54,183 nt of DNA from Acidimicrobiia bacterium (GTDB taxonomy: Bacteria; Acidobacteriota; Vicinamibacteria; Vicinamibacterales; UBA2999), in contig VFZG01000021.1 of assembly GCA_016871275.1 (NCBI GenBank), positions 1 through 54,183 of the forward strand. Direction: 5' to 3'. Shown in pieces: positions 25,206-34,337 of the stretch. A model generated the notes under the pieces. That model ran no database searches. It had not been told where the DNA came from and saw only the letters and a list, made by a program, of their open reading frames with translations. The position numbers were made by a program, and so were the translations under genes. The stretch's first letter is position 1; every line of letters begins with the position of its first letter.

Positions 25206-28200
25206 GTCAGCAGACACGCCGCGAGTTCCTCGATCGGGTCGCCGCGGCCGGCTTCGTGGGGTTCGCGCTGTCGGCGGAACGCGCCTGGGGGCTGCAGGCG
25301 GTGCCGAACCCGCTGGCGGTGTATCCGAACCGCGAGTGGGAGCGAACCTATCGCAACCTGTGGGCCTACGACTCGACCTACACCTTCACCTGCGCGCCCA
25401 ACGACACGCACAACTGCATTCTCAACGCCTACGTGAAGAACGGCGTGATTGCCCGCATCGGGCCCACGATGAAGTACGGCGAGGCCACGGACCTGTCGGG
25501 CAACCGCACGACGCATCGTTGGGATCCGCGCGTCTGTCAGAAGGGGCTGGCGCTGACGCGGCGCTTCTATGGTGATCGCCGCATCAACCAGACCATGGTG
25601 CGTGCCGGGTTCAAGCGGTGGGTCGATGCCGGCTTCCCGCGCGGCGCCGACGGGCGGCCGCCGCAGGAGTACTTCCAGCGCGCGCGCGACGAATGGGTCC
25701 GTCTGTCGCATGACGAGGCGGCCACCATGGTCGCCAAGTCGCTGAAGAACATTGCCGAAACCTACTCCGGCGAGGCCGGCATGGAGCGGCTGCGCGCGCA
25801 ACACTACGACGAAGAAACGATCAAGGCCACGCAGGGAGCGGGCACGCAGACGCTCAAGCTGCGCGGCGGCATGCCGCTGCTGGGCATCACGCGCGTCTTC
25901 GGCCTCTACCGCATGGCCAACTCATTGGCGTTGCTCGACGCGCACATCCGCAAGGTGTCGCCCGACCAGGCGCTGGGCAGCCGCGGCTTCGACAACTACT
26001 CGTGGCACACCGACCTGCCGCCGGGACACCCGATGGTCACCGGTCAGCAGACCGTGGAGTTCGATCTGTCCGCGGCCGAGCACGCGAAGACGGTGGTGGC
26101 GTGGGGCATGAACTGGATCTGCACCAAGATGCCCGACGGCCACTGGCTGACCGAGGCGCGCCTCAAGGGCACGCGCATCGTGGTCATCGCGTGTGAGTAC
26201 TCGGCGACGTCGAGCAAGGCCGACGACGTGCTGGTGGTGCGTCCGGGCACCACCCCGGCCCTGGCGCTGGGGTTTGCGAACGTCATCTTGCGTGACCGGC
26301 TCTACGACGCCGACTACGTCAAGCGGTGGACCGACCTGCCGTTCCTGGTGCGGACCGACACGCTGAAGAACCTGCGGGCCAGCGACGTGTTCGGCGGCAC
26401 GCAGGCGGCGCTGTCGTCGCTGCAGTCGCTCAAGGCCGGCGAGCGGGAGCCGGCGCCGGCGGCGCAGCAACGGCAGGTCGCGCCAGAAGCGATGCGGGCC
26501 GAATGGGGTGACTACGTGTGGTGGGACCGCGTCACCAACAAGCCCATGGCCATCACGCGCGACCAGGTGGGGGCGTTGTCGCGGGTCGGCGATCCGCTGC
26601 TGGAAGGCTCGGTCGAGGTGACGCTGGCCGACGGCAAGAAGGTGCGCTGCCGCCCGGTGTTCGACCTCGTGAAGGAGTACGCCGCGCACTTCGACCCGAA
26701 GACGGTCGAAGAGATCACCTGGGCCCCGGCCGCCGGTGTGGAGGCGCTGGCACGGCACTTTGCGAAGGAGCCGGGCACGACGCTGTTCGCCGTCGGCATG
26801 GGGCCGAACCAGTTCTTCAACAACGACAACAAAGATCGCGACATCATGCTGCTGGCGGCGCTGACCGGCAACATCGGCAAGGTTGGCGGCAACGTCGGCT
26901 CCTACGCCGGCAACTACCGCGTGGCGCTGTTCAACGGCTCGCCGCAGTACATCAACGAGAACCCGTTCGACCTCGAGCTCGATCCGGCGAAGCCGGCGCG
27001 GCCGCGGCAATACTGGCGGGCCGAGTCGGCGCACTACTACAACCACGAGGACCATCCGCTGCGTGTCGGCAAGAAACTGCTGACCGGCTCGACGCACATG
27101 CCGGCGCCGACCAAGGCGATGTGGTTCGCCAACGCCAACTCGATTCTCGGGAACGTCAAGTGGCACTACAACACGGTGATCAACGTGCTGCCGCGCATCG
27201 AGATGATCGCGGTGCAGGAGTGGTGGTGGACGGGTTCCTGTGAGTGGGCCGACGTGGTGTTCGGCGTCGATTCGTGGTCGGAGCTGAAGCATCCGGACAT
27301 GACGGCGTCGGTGACCAACCCGTTCCTGGTGGTGTTCCCGCGCACGCCGATGAAGCGCATCTTCAACACCGTGGGCGACATCGAGGTGCTGGCGCTGGTC
27401 GGATCGAAGCTGGCCGACCTCACGGGCGATCAGCGCTTCAACGATACGTGGAAATTCGTCCGCGAGGGCCGGACGGATGTGTATCTGCAACGCATCCTCG
27501 ACTACTCCACCAACACCAAGGGCTACAAGTTCGCGGACCTCGAGGCCAAGGCGCGCAACGGTGTGCCGGCCGTGATGCAGTCGCGGACCACGCCGAAAGC
27601 GGTGGGCGCAGATCAGCTGAGGGACTCCAGCCCGTGGTACACGAAGACGGGACGCCTGGAGTTCTATCGCGAGGAAAACGAGTTCATCGAGGCCGGCGAG
27701 AACTTGCCGGTGCATCGCGAGCCGATCGACTCGACGTTCTATGAACCCAACGTGATCGTGGCGCCGAAGCACGAGGCGCTGCGGCCGGCGCAGCCGGAAG
27801 ACTACGGCGTGGCCCGCACCGACCTGTCGAGCGAGACCCGCTGCGGCCGCAACGTGGTGCTGACCTGGGCCGAGACCAAGAAGACCCAGCACCCGCTGGC
27901 CAGCAAGGGCTTCAAGTTCATCTTCCACACGCCCAAGTACCGGCACGGCTCGCATACGACCCCGATTGACACCGACATGAACGCGGTGCTGTTTGGCCCG
28001 TTCGGCGACATCTACCGCCGTGACTCGCGCATGCCGTTCGTCACCGAGGGGTACGTCGACATCAACCCGACCGACGCGCAGTCGCTGGGTGTGCAAGATG
28101 GCGACTACGTGTGGATCGATCCCGATCCGGAAGACCGGCCATTCCGCGGCTGGGAGAAGAACGCCAAGGACATGGAGTTCGCGCGGCTGCTGTGTCGCGC

Positions 28201-28639
28201 GCGCTATTACCCGGGCACACCCAAGGGCGTCACGCGCATGTGGTTCAACATGTATGGCGCCACGCCCGGATCGGTGCAGGGGCGCAAGAGCCGCAAGGAC
28301 GGCCTGGCCAAGAACCCGCGCACGAATTACCAGGCGATGTTCCGCTCCGGCTCGCACCAGTCGGCCACCCGCGGCTGGCTGAAGCCAACGTGGATGACCG
28401 ACTCGCTGGTGCGCAAGGGCCTGTTTGGCCAGGGCATCGGCAAGGGCTTCCTGCCCGACGTCCACTGTCCGACCGGCGCGCCGCGCGAAGCGTTCGTCAA
28501 GATTTCGCGCGCCGAGTCCGGAGGGATTGGCCAGCAGGCACTGTGGCGGCCGGCCGCGCTCGGCATCCGTCCCCGTTACGAGTCCGCCGCAATGAAGCGT
28601 TATCTCGCCGGAGGCTTCTTCTCCGGCCCGAAGGAGTAG
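25202..28639 (+). CDS. Molybdopterin oxidoreductase catalytic subunit (type II DMSO reductase family, NarG/EbdA/SerA-like)
   Basis: 1145 residues. [16 protein letters not shown] is a twin-arginine signal, so it folds in the cytoplasm and acts in the periplasm. The FS0 iron-sulfur region has C64, C72 and C112 ([11 protein letters not shown], then WDPRVCQKG); the position of the second usual cysteine is Asn68, with Asp69 and His70 nearby. The likely molybdenum ligand is Asp271 in [13 protein letters not shown], aligned with the NarG DLPP aspartate, which defines type II enzymes. Members reduce nitrate, selenate or (per)chlorate, or oxidise dimethyl sulfide, nitrite or hydrocarbons; sequence reading alone does not choose. 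Downstream beta, gamma and chaperone genes fit the family. Confidence 0.88.
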   Translation: MSQQTRREFLDRVAAAGFVGFALSAERAWGLQAVPNPLAVYPNREWERTYRNLWAYDSTYTFTCAPNDTHNCILNAYVKNGVIARIGPTMKYGEATDLSGNRTTHRWDPRVCQKGLALTRRFYGDRRINQTMVRAGFKRWVDAGFPRGADGRPPQEYFQRARDEWVRLSHDEAATMVAKSLKNIAETYSGEAGMERLRAQHYDEETIKATQGAGTQTLKLRGGMPLLGITRVFGLYRMANSLALLDAHIRKVSPDQALGSRGFDNYSWHTDLPPGHPMVTGQQTVEFDLSAAEHAKTVVAWGMNWICTKMPDGHWLTEARLKGTRIVVIACEYSATSSKADDVLVVRPGTTPALALGFANVILRDRLYDADYVKRWTDLPFLVRTDTLKNLRASDVFGGTQAALSSLQSLKAGEREPAPAAQQRQVAPEAMRAEWGDYVWWDRVTNKPMAITRDQVGALSRVGDPLLEGSVEVTLADGKKVRCRPVFDLVKEYAAHFDPKTVEEITWAPAAGVEALARHFAKEPGTTLFAVGMGPNQFFNNDNKDRDIMLLAALTGNIGKVGGNVGSYAGNYRVALFNGSPQYINENPFDLELDPAKPARPRQYWRAESAHYYNHEDHPLRVGKKLLTGSTHMPAPTKAMWFANANSILGNVKWHYNTVINVLPRIEMIAVQEWWWTGSCEWADVVFGVDSWSELKHPDMTASVTNPFLVVFPRTPMKRIFNTVGDIEVLALVGSKLADLTGDQRFNDTWKFVREGRTDVYLQRILDYSTNTKGYKFADLEAKARNGVPAVMQSRTTPKAVGADQLRDSSPWYTKTGRLEFYREENEFIEAGENLPVHREPIDSTFYEPNVIVAPKHEALRPAQPEDYGVARTDLSSETRCGRNVVLTWAETKKTQHPLASKGFKFIFHTPKYRHGSHTTPIDTDMNAVLFGPFGDIYRRDSRMPFVTEGYVDINPTDAQSLGVQDGDYVWIDPDPEDRPFRGWEKNAKDMEFARLLCRARYYPGTPKGVTRMWFNMYGATPGSVQGRKSRKDGLAKNPRTNYQAMFRSGSHQSATRGWLKPTWMTDSLVRKGLFGQGIGKGFLPDVHCPTGAPREAFVKISRAESGGIGQQALWRPAALGIRPRYESAAMKRYLAGGFFSGPKE

Positions 28640-28642
28640 GTC

Positions 28643-29770
<1,128 letters not shown>

Positions 29771-29825
29771 GACAGGCGTCACGAGTGGCAGGGGTCCCAT
29801 TGTGCCAGGGTGCAGTGAGGTTGGT

Positions 29826-30674
29826 ATGCGATACGCGCTGATGACACTGATTGCGGTTTCGCTGGCGGGGTGCACGCGGGCGCCAGCGCCGGTGGCGGAC
29901 GTGGTGGCAGTGGTGTCGGCGTCGCTGCCGTCGGATCCTGCTGACGCGGCGTGGAACGCCGCGCCCGAGCACGTCGCGAAACTGCTGTTGCAGGATCTTG
30001 TCGAGCCCAGGCTGCAGGCCGTGTCAACGCCCGATGTGCGGGTGCGTGCGTTCACCGCCGGGCAGGAGATCGCGCTGCGTCTCGAATGGCCCGATGCGAC
30101 CATCAACGACCTGCCGGCAGCGGGTCGGTTCAACGATGCGTGTGCCGTGCAGGTGCCACTGAAGCCGGCCGCGGCCGTGCCCGACCCGCAAATGGGCATG
30201 GCCGGCAATGGCGTTGCGATCTCGTTCTGGCGTGCCGACTGGCAGGCCACCGTCAAGGGTCGCGGCGACACCATCCGCGAGATCTATCCCAACGCGCTGA
30301 TCGATCACTATCCGTTCGACGCGCCCTCGCTGGAAAAAGGGTCCGCGGCTCAGCAGAAGATGGCCACCGAATATGCGCCCGCCGAAGGGGCCGGTAACCG
30401 TCGCGGTGGTGCGCGGACGACGGCCGTGGAGGACCTGATTGCGGAAGGGCCGGGAACCCTGCATCCGGCGCCGGCCGCGATATCGCGTGGCTCCGGCGTG
30501 CGAACACCGACCGGATGGGCGGTGGTCATCACTCGGCCACTGCCCGACGGCCTGTCGCCGACGTCGCCGTCACAGATCGCCTTTGCGGTGTGGGAAGGCA
30601 GCAAGCAGGAATCCGGCGCGCGCAAGATGCGCACGGGCTGGATTCCCATTTCCATTCGAGAGGATCAGCCATGA
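29826..30674 (+). CDS. Heme-b gamma subunit, ethylbenzene dehydrogenase-like, lipoprotein
   Basis: 282 residues from ATG 29826 with GAGG upstream. MRYALMTLIAVSLAGC is a lipoprotein signal (Cys16). The mature part resembles the EB_dh/cytochrome c-552-like heme-binding domain: DPADAAWNAAPEH near the start, RAFTAGQEIALRLEWPDAT, MAGNGVAISFWRADWQATVK with candidate Met and Lys axial ligands, and the closing strands GWAVVITRPLPD and IAFAVWEGSKQE. In EbdC, SerC and DdhC this subunit exchanges electrons with periplasmic cytochromes and is soluble; lipidation here would tether the enzyme to a membrane. A 55-base gap separates it from the beta subunit. Confidence 0.8.
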   Translation: MRYALMTLIAVSLAGCTRAPAPVADVVAVVSASLPSDPADAAWNAAPEHVAKLLLQDLVEPRLQAVSTPDVRVRAFTAGQEIALRLEWPDATINDLPAAGRFNDACAVQVPLKPAAAVPDPQMGMAGNGVAISFWRADWQATVKGRGDTIREIYPNALIDHYPFDAPSLEKGSAAQQKMATEYAPAEGAGNRRGGARTTAVEDLIAEGPGTLHPAPAAISRGSGVRTPTGWAVVITRPLPDGLSPTSPSQIAFAVWEGSKQESGARKMRTGWIPISIREDQP

Positions 30675-31324
30675 CCGCCGTCGCCCTGGACCCACGGGTC
30701 ACGACGCTGCTGCAGGAGGCGGCCGAATGGCGCCTGCTCAGCCTGCTGTTTGCCTGCCCGTCTGAGGAGTGGCGCGCCGACATCGATCGCCTCGCCGGCG
30801 ATGTGCATGCCGAGCCGCTGACAGCTGCCGCCCAGCACGCACGTGAGCAGGCCTCCGAAGGCGTGTATCACTCGGTGTTCGGCCCGGGCGGTCCGGCACC
30901 GCCACGCGAGGCCAGCTACCACGTCTCGGTCGAGCTTGGCACGCTGCTGGCGGCGATTGCCGGCGACTATGCGGCGTTTGCCTATCAACCGGTCACCAGC
31001 GAACCGGTGGATCACATCGCCGTCGAAACCGGCTTCATCGCCTACCTGCGTTTCAAGGAGGCGTATGCGCTCGCGTCGGGCAACGACGAAGCCGCCGCCA
31101 TCGCCGGCCGCACCGCCGCGCGCTTCATGACCGATCACATCGCCGTCGTGGCTCATCCGTTGGCGGAGTTGCTGGCCAACTCCGGCGTCGAATACCTGGC
31201 GCAGGCCTCCGCCGCGGCCGCCCAGCGTTCCGGGCCCAAGCCGCGCGTCCGCCAGTTGCCCGTGATCCAGCAGAACGCCCTCGACGAAGGCGCTGAAGGA
31301 GAGTTTGCATGCGGCCCGTCATGA
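30671..31324 (+). CDS. TorD/DmsD-family molybdoenzyme chaperone
   Basis: 217 residues. The start is fixed by an ATGA overlap with the gamma-subunit gene. Helical protein with EWRLLSLLFACPSEEW near residue 18, VYHSVFGPGGPAPPREASYH (Y-x2-hF-G-x3-PxPRExSYH, the segment that binds the partner) and later helices AYLRFKEAYALASG and TARFMTDHIAVVAHPLA. Such dedicated chaperones (DdhD, EbdD, NarJ-like) guard the Tat signal of the catalytic subunit until the cofactor is inserted. Overlaps the next gene by 16 bases. Confidence 0.85.
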   Translation: MTAVALDPRVTTLLQEAAEWRLLSLLFACPSEEWRADIDRLAGDVHAEPLTAAAQHAREQASEGVYHSVFGPGGPAPPREASYHVSVELGTLLAAIAGDYAAFAYQPVTSEPVDHIAVETGFIAYLRFKEAYALASGNDEAAAIAGRTAARFMTDHIAVVAHPLAELLANSGVEYLAQASAAAAQRSGPKPRVRQLPVIQQNALDEGAEGEFACGPS

Positions 31325-31917
31325 TCGTGGTGGGCGGCCATAGCCGCAGCGTCGGCAAGACGACGACCATTGAAGAGATCCTTGGCGACCGCACGGACGA
31401 GCGCTGGGCCGCCGTCAAAGTGTCGTCACACCGGCACGCGTTGCCGGACGTGGACCGTCCGCTCATTGAGCCCGACCGGCTTGCCGACCCGCGCACGCAA
31501 ACCGGGCGCTACCTGCTCGCCGGCGCCGAGCGCGCCTTTCTGTGTCGCACGCCGGCCGCCCAGTTGACGGCCACCGCGGCGTTCATCCGCGAGTTACAAG
31601 ACGACGGTTGCAACGTCATTGTCGAGTCGAATCGCATCATCGACTTCCTCCGGCCCGACCTGGTGCTGTTCACCGTGGCGCCGCGCATCGAGGACTGGAA
31701 GGCATCCTCTGGCGTGGCGCTGGCGCGCACCGACGCGTTCGTGGTTCGTACTGACGACGAGGCCGAAGCCCGGGAGGCGGTCCGCGCGCTGGCGGCCAAG
31801 GGCAGGACGGCCTTCGCTCCTGGCCACGGCGATGAGACGTTGCGGATGCTCGCCTGGCTGCAGGTCCGGCTTCCGGCGACGAGTGAGGAGTGGCGGCAAC
31901 ATGTGTCGATCCATTAG
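31309..31917 (+). CDS. P-loop NTPase, MobB-like
   Basis: 202 residues. Walker A GGHSRSVGKTT near residue 9, then VKVSSHRHALPDVDRPLIEP and a G-x-YLLAGAERAFLCR segment, arranged like MobB (KHxHH-x-FDID-KPGKDSYRHREAGA), the GTP-binding helper of molybdopterin guanine dinucleotide synthesis. Later VIVESNRIIDFLRPDLVLF gives a Walker-B-like strand. Next to the molybdoenzyme chaperone, cofactor assembly or insertion is the likely role. AAGGAG about six bases upstream supports ATG 31309; ATG 31321 would give the ATGA overlap common in this operon. Function is inferred from fold and context. Confidence 0.6.
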   Translation: MRPVMIVVGGHSRSVGKTTTIEEILGDRTDERWAAVKVSSHRHALPDVDRPLIEPDRLADPRTQTGRYLLAGAERAFLCRTPAAQLTATAAFIRELQDDGCNVIVESNRIIDFLRPDLVLFTVAPRIEDWKASSGVALARTDAFVVRTDDEAEAREAVRALAAKGRTAFAPGHGDETLRMLAWLQVRLPATSEEWRQHVSIH

Positions 31918-33346
31918 CGCCGGGACGTTTGTGTTGCTGCTGGCAGCGACCGCGCACGCGCAGACGGCAGCGCCCGCGGCCAAACCGTCCACCTCGGCGT
32001 GGCGCGCCACGGCGACCAATCTGACACGCGTCGAGTCGTGGAGTTTTTTCGAGCCGCCGCCAACCGGCGGCAATCCGGATTCGAACTTCGTCGGCAACCG
32101 GTTGCGGGTCGGCCTGTCGAGAAGCTGGCCGCGAGTGGACGTTGCCGGCGCGCTGCAGTACGTGCAGTTCGGCGGTCTACCGGACGCGGCGGTAGGGCCG
32201 GGTTTTCTCGGCACCGGTGCGCTCTATTACTTTCACAGCCAGCGCACGACCAGCCGCGGCGTGTTCGTGCCGGCGATCAACGTGCGGCTGAAGCTGCCGC
32301 GCGGCGTGACCATTCTTGGCGGGCGGTTTGGCTACACATCCGGTGCCGAAGCGCCCTCAGGGCAGCCGCGGATTGAAGCGGTCAAGCGTTCACGCATGGA
32401 CTCGCGGCTGATCGGCGATTTCGAGTGGTCGCTGTACCAGCGGGCGTTCGACGGTGTCCGCGCCGACGTCGATCGCAAGACGTGGCACGCCTCGGCGGCG
32501 TACCTGCGGCCCACGCAGGGCGGCTTCGAGGACAGCGCCGGCAGAACCCTCGGCCCGGTAGACCTTGGCGCCTTCACCTTCACCATGCGCCCGGGGCTGG
32601 CGTTGCCGTCGACCGACGTGACGGCGTTCGCGTATACCTACAGCGACGATCGCTTCGTCACCGCCCGTCCGGACAACACCGGCCTGTCGGCCGCGCGCGC
32701 CCGCGTCACGGTCGCCACGCTGGGCGCGTCGGCGATTGGCGCCAGGCGCGTTGGGACGGTTGACCTTGACTGGCTCGGCTGGTATGCGGAGCAGACTGGA
32801 TCGTGGTACGGCCAGGACCATCGCGCGCGATCACTCGCGCTGGAAGGCGGCGTGCAATGGCCCAGAGGTTGGCAGCCGTGGATCCGCGGCGGCTACCTGC
32901 ACGCCTCGGGAGATGACAATCCGCGCGACGCTCGTCACGGAACCTTCTTCGCGACGATACCCACCGTTCGCCGCTACTCGTTCACGACCATCTACGCGCC
33001 CATGAACCTGCGCGACGCCTTCGTGGAGTGCATCGTCCGCCCCTCCTCACGCGTGCGCGGCCGCATGGATGTCCGATGGCTGTCGTTGGCCGAGGGCGCG
33101 GATCGCTGGTACGCGGGGAGTGGAGCCACGCGCGGCGCGGGCAGCTTCTTCGGCTACGCTGGCCGCGCATCGGGTGGTCACACCGATCTCGGCACGGTGA
33201 TCGAAGGCGCGCTCGACGTCACGGTGGCGCGTCATCTATCGATCAACGGCTTCATTGGCGGCATGCACGGCGGGCGAGTGGTCGCGAACCTGTTCCGCGG
33301 CGAGTGGGCGCGCTTTGCCTATCTGGAGAGCGTGATCCAGTTCTGA
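31901..33346 (+). CDS. Outer-membrane porin, alginate-export family
   Basis: 481 residues from ATG 31901, overlapping the P-loop gene by 17 bases. A signal peptide (AGTFVLLLAATAHAQ) precedes a long beta-barrel with many amphipathic strands (LRVGLSRSWPRVDVAGALQY, YYFHSQRTTSRGVFVPAINV) and the alternating aromatic/basic style of AlgE-like monomeric barrels, ending in ARFAYLESVIQF with a terminal Phe. As last gene of the redox operon it may let the substrate or product of the periplasmic molybdoenzyme cross the outer membrane. Electron conduits of the MtrAB type use a different, larger porin, so I favour solute passage. Confidence 0.72.
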   Translation: MCRSISAGTFVLLLAATAHAQTAAPAAKPSTSAWRATATNLTRVESWSFFEPPPTGGNPDSNFVGNRLRVGLSRSWPRVDVAGALQYVQFGGLPDAAVGPGFLGTGALYYFHSQRTTSRGVFVPAINVRLKLPRGVTILGGRFGYTSGAEAPSGQPRIEAVKRSRMDSRLIGDFEWSLYQRAFDGVRADVDRKTWHASAAYLRPTQGGFEDSAGRTLGPVDLGAFTFTMRPGLALPSTDVTAFAYTYSDDRFVTARPDNTGLSAARARVTVATLGASAIGARRVGTVDLDWLGWYAEQTGSWYGQDHRARSLALEGGVQWPRGWQPWIRGGYLHASGDDNPRDARHGTFFATIPTVRRYSFTTIYAPMNLRDAFVECIVRPSSRVRGRMDVRWLSLAEGADRWYAGSGATRGAGSFFGYAGRASGGHTDLGTVIEGALDVTVARHLSINGFIGGMHGGRVVANLFRGEWARFAYLESVIQF

Positions 33347-33523
33347 TTGGTCTTCGCGATGGAAGACGCGCTGGAAATGCCCACCGCGCGTAGACTACGC
33401 CGGCTTGGGCTCCCTCAGCATGATCACCACCATGCGGGAGGCGAGTGCGGCATCCACGGCGTGATCAAGACGCGGGGCAGTGCGGTCGCGTTGCGCGCCA
33501 GGGTTGCATTCGGCGGGGACTGG

Positions 33524-33551
33524 GCGAAGCCGGCAACGGTGCCGGCTTCGC
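33524..33551. terminator. Strong hairpin between convergent genes
   Basis: A perfect 12-base stem, GCGAAGCCGGCA with TGCCGGCTTCGC, around a four-base loop (33536-33539). It sits between the convergent ends of the porin gene (33346) and the DUF411 gene (33575). No T-run follows on either strand, so it is a terminator-like structure rather than a textbook intrinsic terminator. Confidence 0.55.
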
Positions 33552-33574
33552 TCCAGGACGAGCCTGCGAGGGGA

Positions 33575-34054
33575 TCAGTGCTTGGTGAAGACGGAGCGCT
33601 TTCCATCCTTCGTGAACGCAATCACGTTGAACGGCTCTTTGCGACCGCCCTGTTCCATGCCGGGCGATCCGATCGGCATGCCGGGCACTGCGATTCCGGC
33701 AATGGCCGGCTTCTCCTTCAACATCTTCTGGATGGCCGAGGCCGGCACGTGCCCCTCCACGACGTAGCCGCCAATCTTGGCGGTGTGGCAGGAGCTGAGA
33801 TCGCTGGTGACGCCGGCCTGTGTCGCAATGGCGGCGAGGTTGGCGTTGGACACGTCGTTGGCTTCCACCTGGAAGCCGTTCGCCTGGAGGTGCGTAATCC
33901 AGGCGCCGCAGCACCCTCACGTGGGCGACTTGTAGACGATGACGGTGTTGGCGCTGGCCTTGGTCGCCGCGGGCTTCTGCTGCTCGGCGGCAGCGAACCC
34001 GAGACCTCCCAGCACCAGCGCCGCTACGGCAATGGCAAGGGCTGACTTCTGCAT
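33575..34054 (-). CDS. DUF411 metal-binding protein with in-frame TGA at a conserved Cys (selenoprotein candidate)
   Basis: One frame of 159 codons with a signal (SALAIAVAALVLGGLGFAAA) and the DUF411 body: TVIVYKSPT, then TGA at 33919-33917, then GCCGAWITHLQANGFQV, SSCHTAKIGGYVVEGHVP and GIAVPGMPIGSPGM. DUF411 proteins carry CGCC here and are linked to copper handling; the TGA replaces exactly its first cysteine. No other stop or frameshift occurs. An eight-base inverted repeat (33898-33905 with 33881-33888) with a nine-base loop begins 11 bases after the TGA, in the region a bacterial SECIS would occupy, but its loop lacks the G usual in its first two positions. TACGAT at 34066-34061 implies a leaderless start. 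Alternative: a single nonsense mutation. Confidence 0.6.
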
Positions 34055-34337
34055 AGCTGAATCGTACCTCATTTGGTCCGGCGATAGGTCCCACGCACAA
34101 GCCGCCTGCGCCCAAGCAGTTGACTGCAATTCGTGCGTCGGGAACCGAAAAGCCTGGTAGACATCAGCCATCACCGTCGACCGGCACGCGCCCTGAGTTG
34201 CCACCGAAGGCCGGCGAAGTTGACGAGGCGGGCCGGCCGCCATACAGTGAGGCGCCGTCTTGTGTTGGTGGTCGGGCCGGCACGCCCGGCAACCCGACAT
34301 CGGTGTCGCCGCCGGGTCTTCAGGAGGGAAGGTCGTG
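34055..34337. other. Divergent intergenic region
   Basis: About 283 bases between the divergent DUF411 and TonB-receptor starts. It contains the minus-strand -10 TACGAT (34066-34061) and, just before ATG 34338, an AGGAGGG ribosome site (34322-34328). I see no small gene or riboswitch. Confidence 0.4.

Noticed and set aside
25922-28465. 847-residue minus-strand open frame opposite the molybdoenzyme gene
   Set aside because: Composition is rich in Arg, His and Val with no domain, signal or ribosome site. It is the usual antisense shadow of a GC-rich gene with G/C third positions.
33350-33367. Six-base hairpin GTCTTC/GAAGAC after the porin gene
   Set aside because: Weak stem and no T-run; the 12-base hairpin at 33524 is the better candidate.
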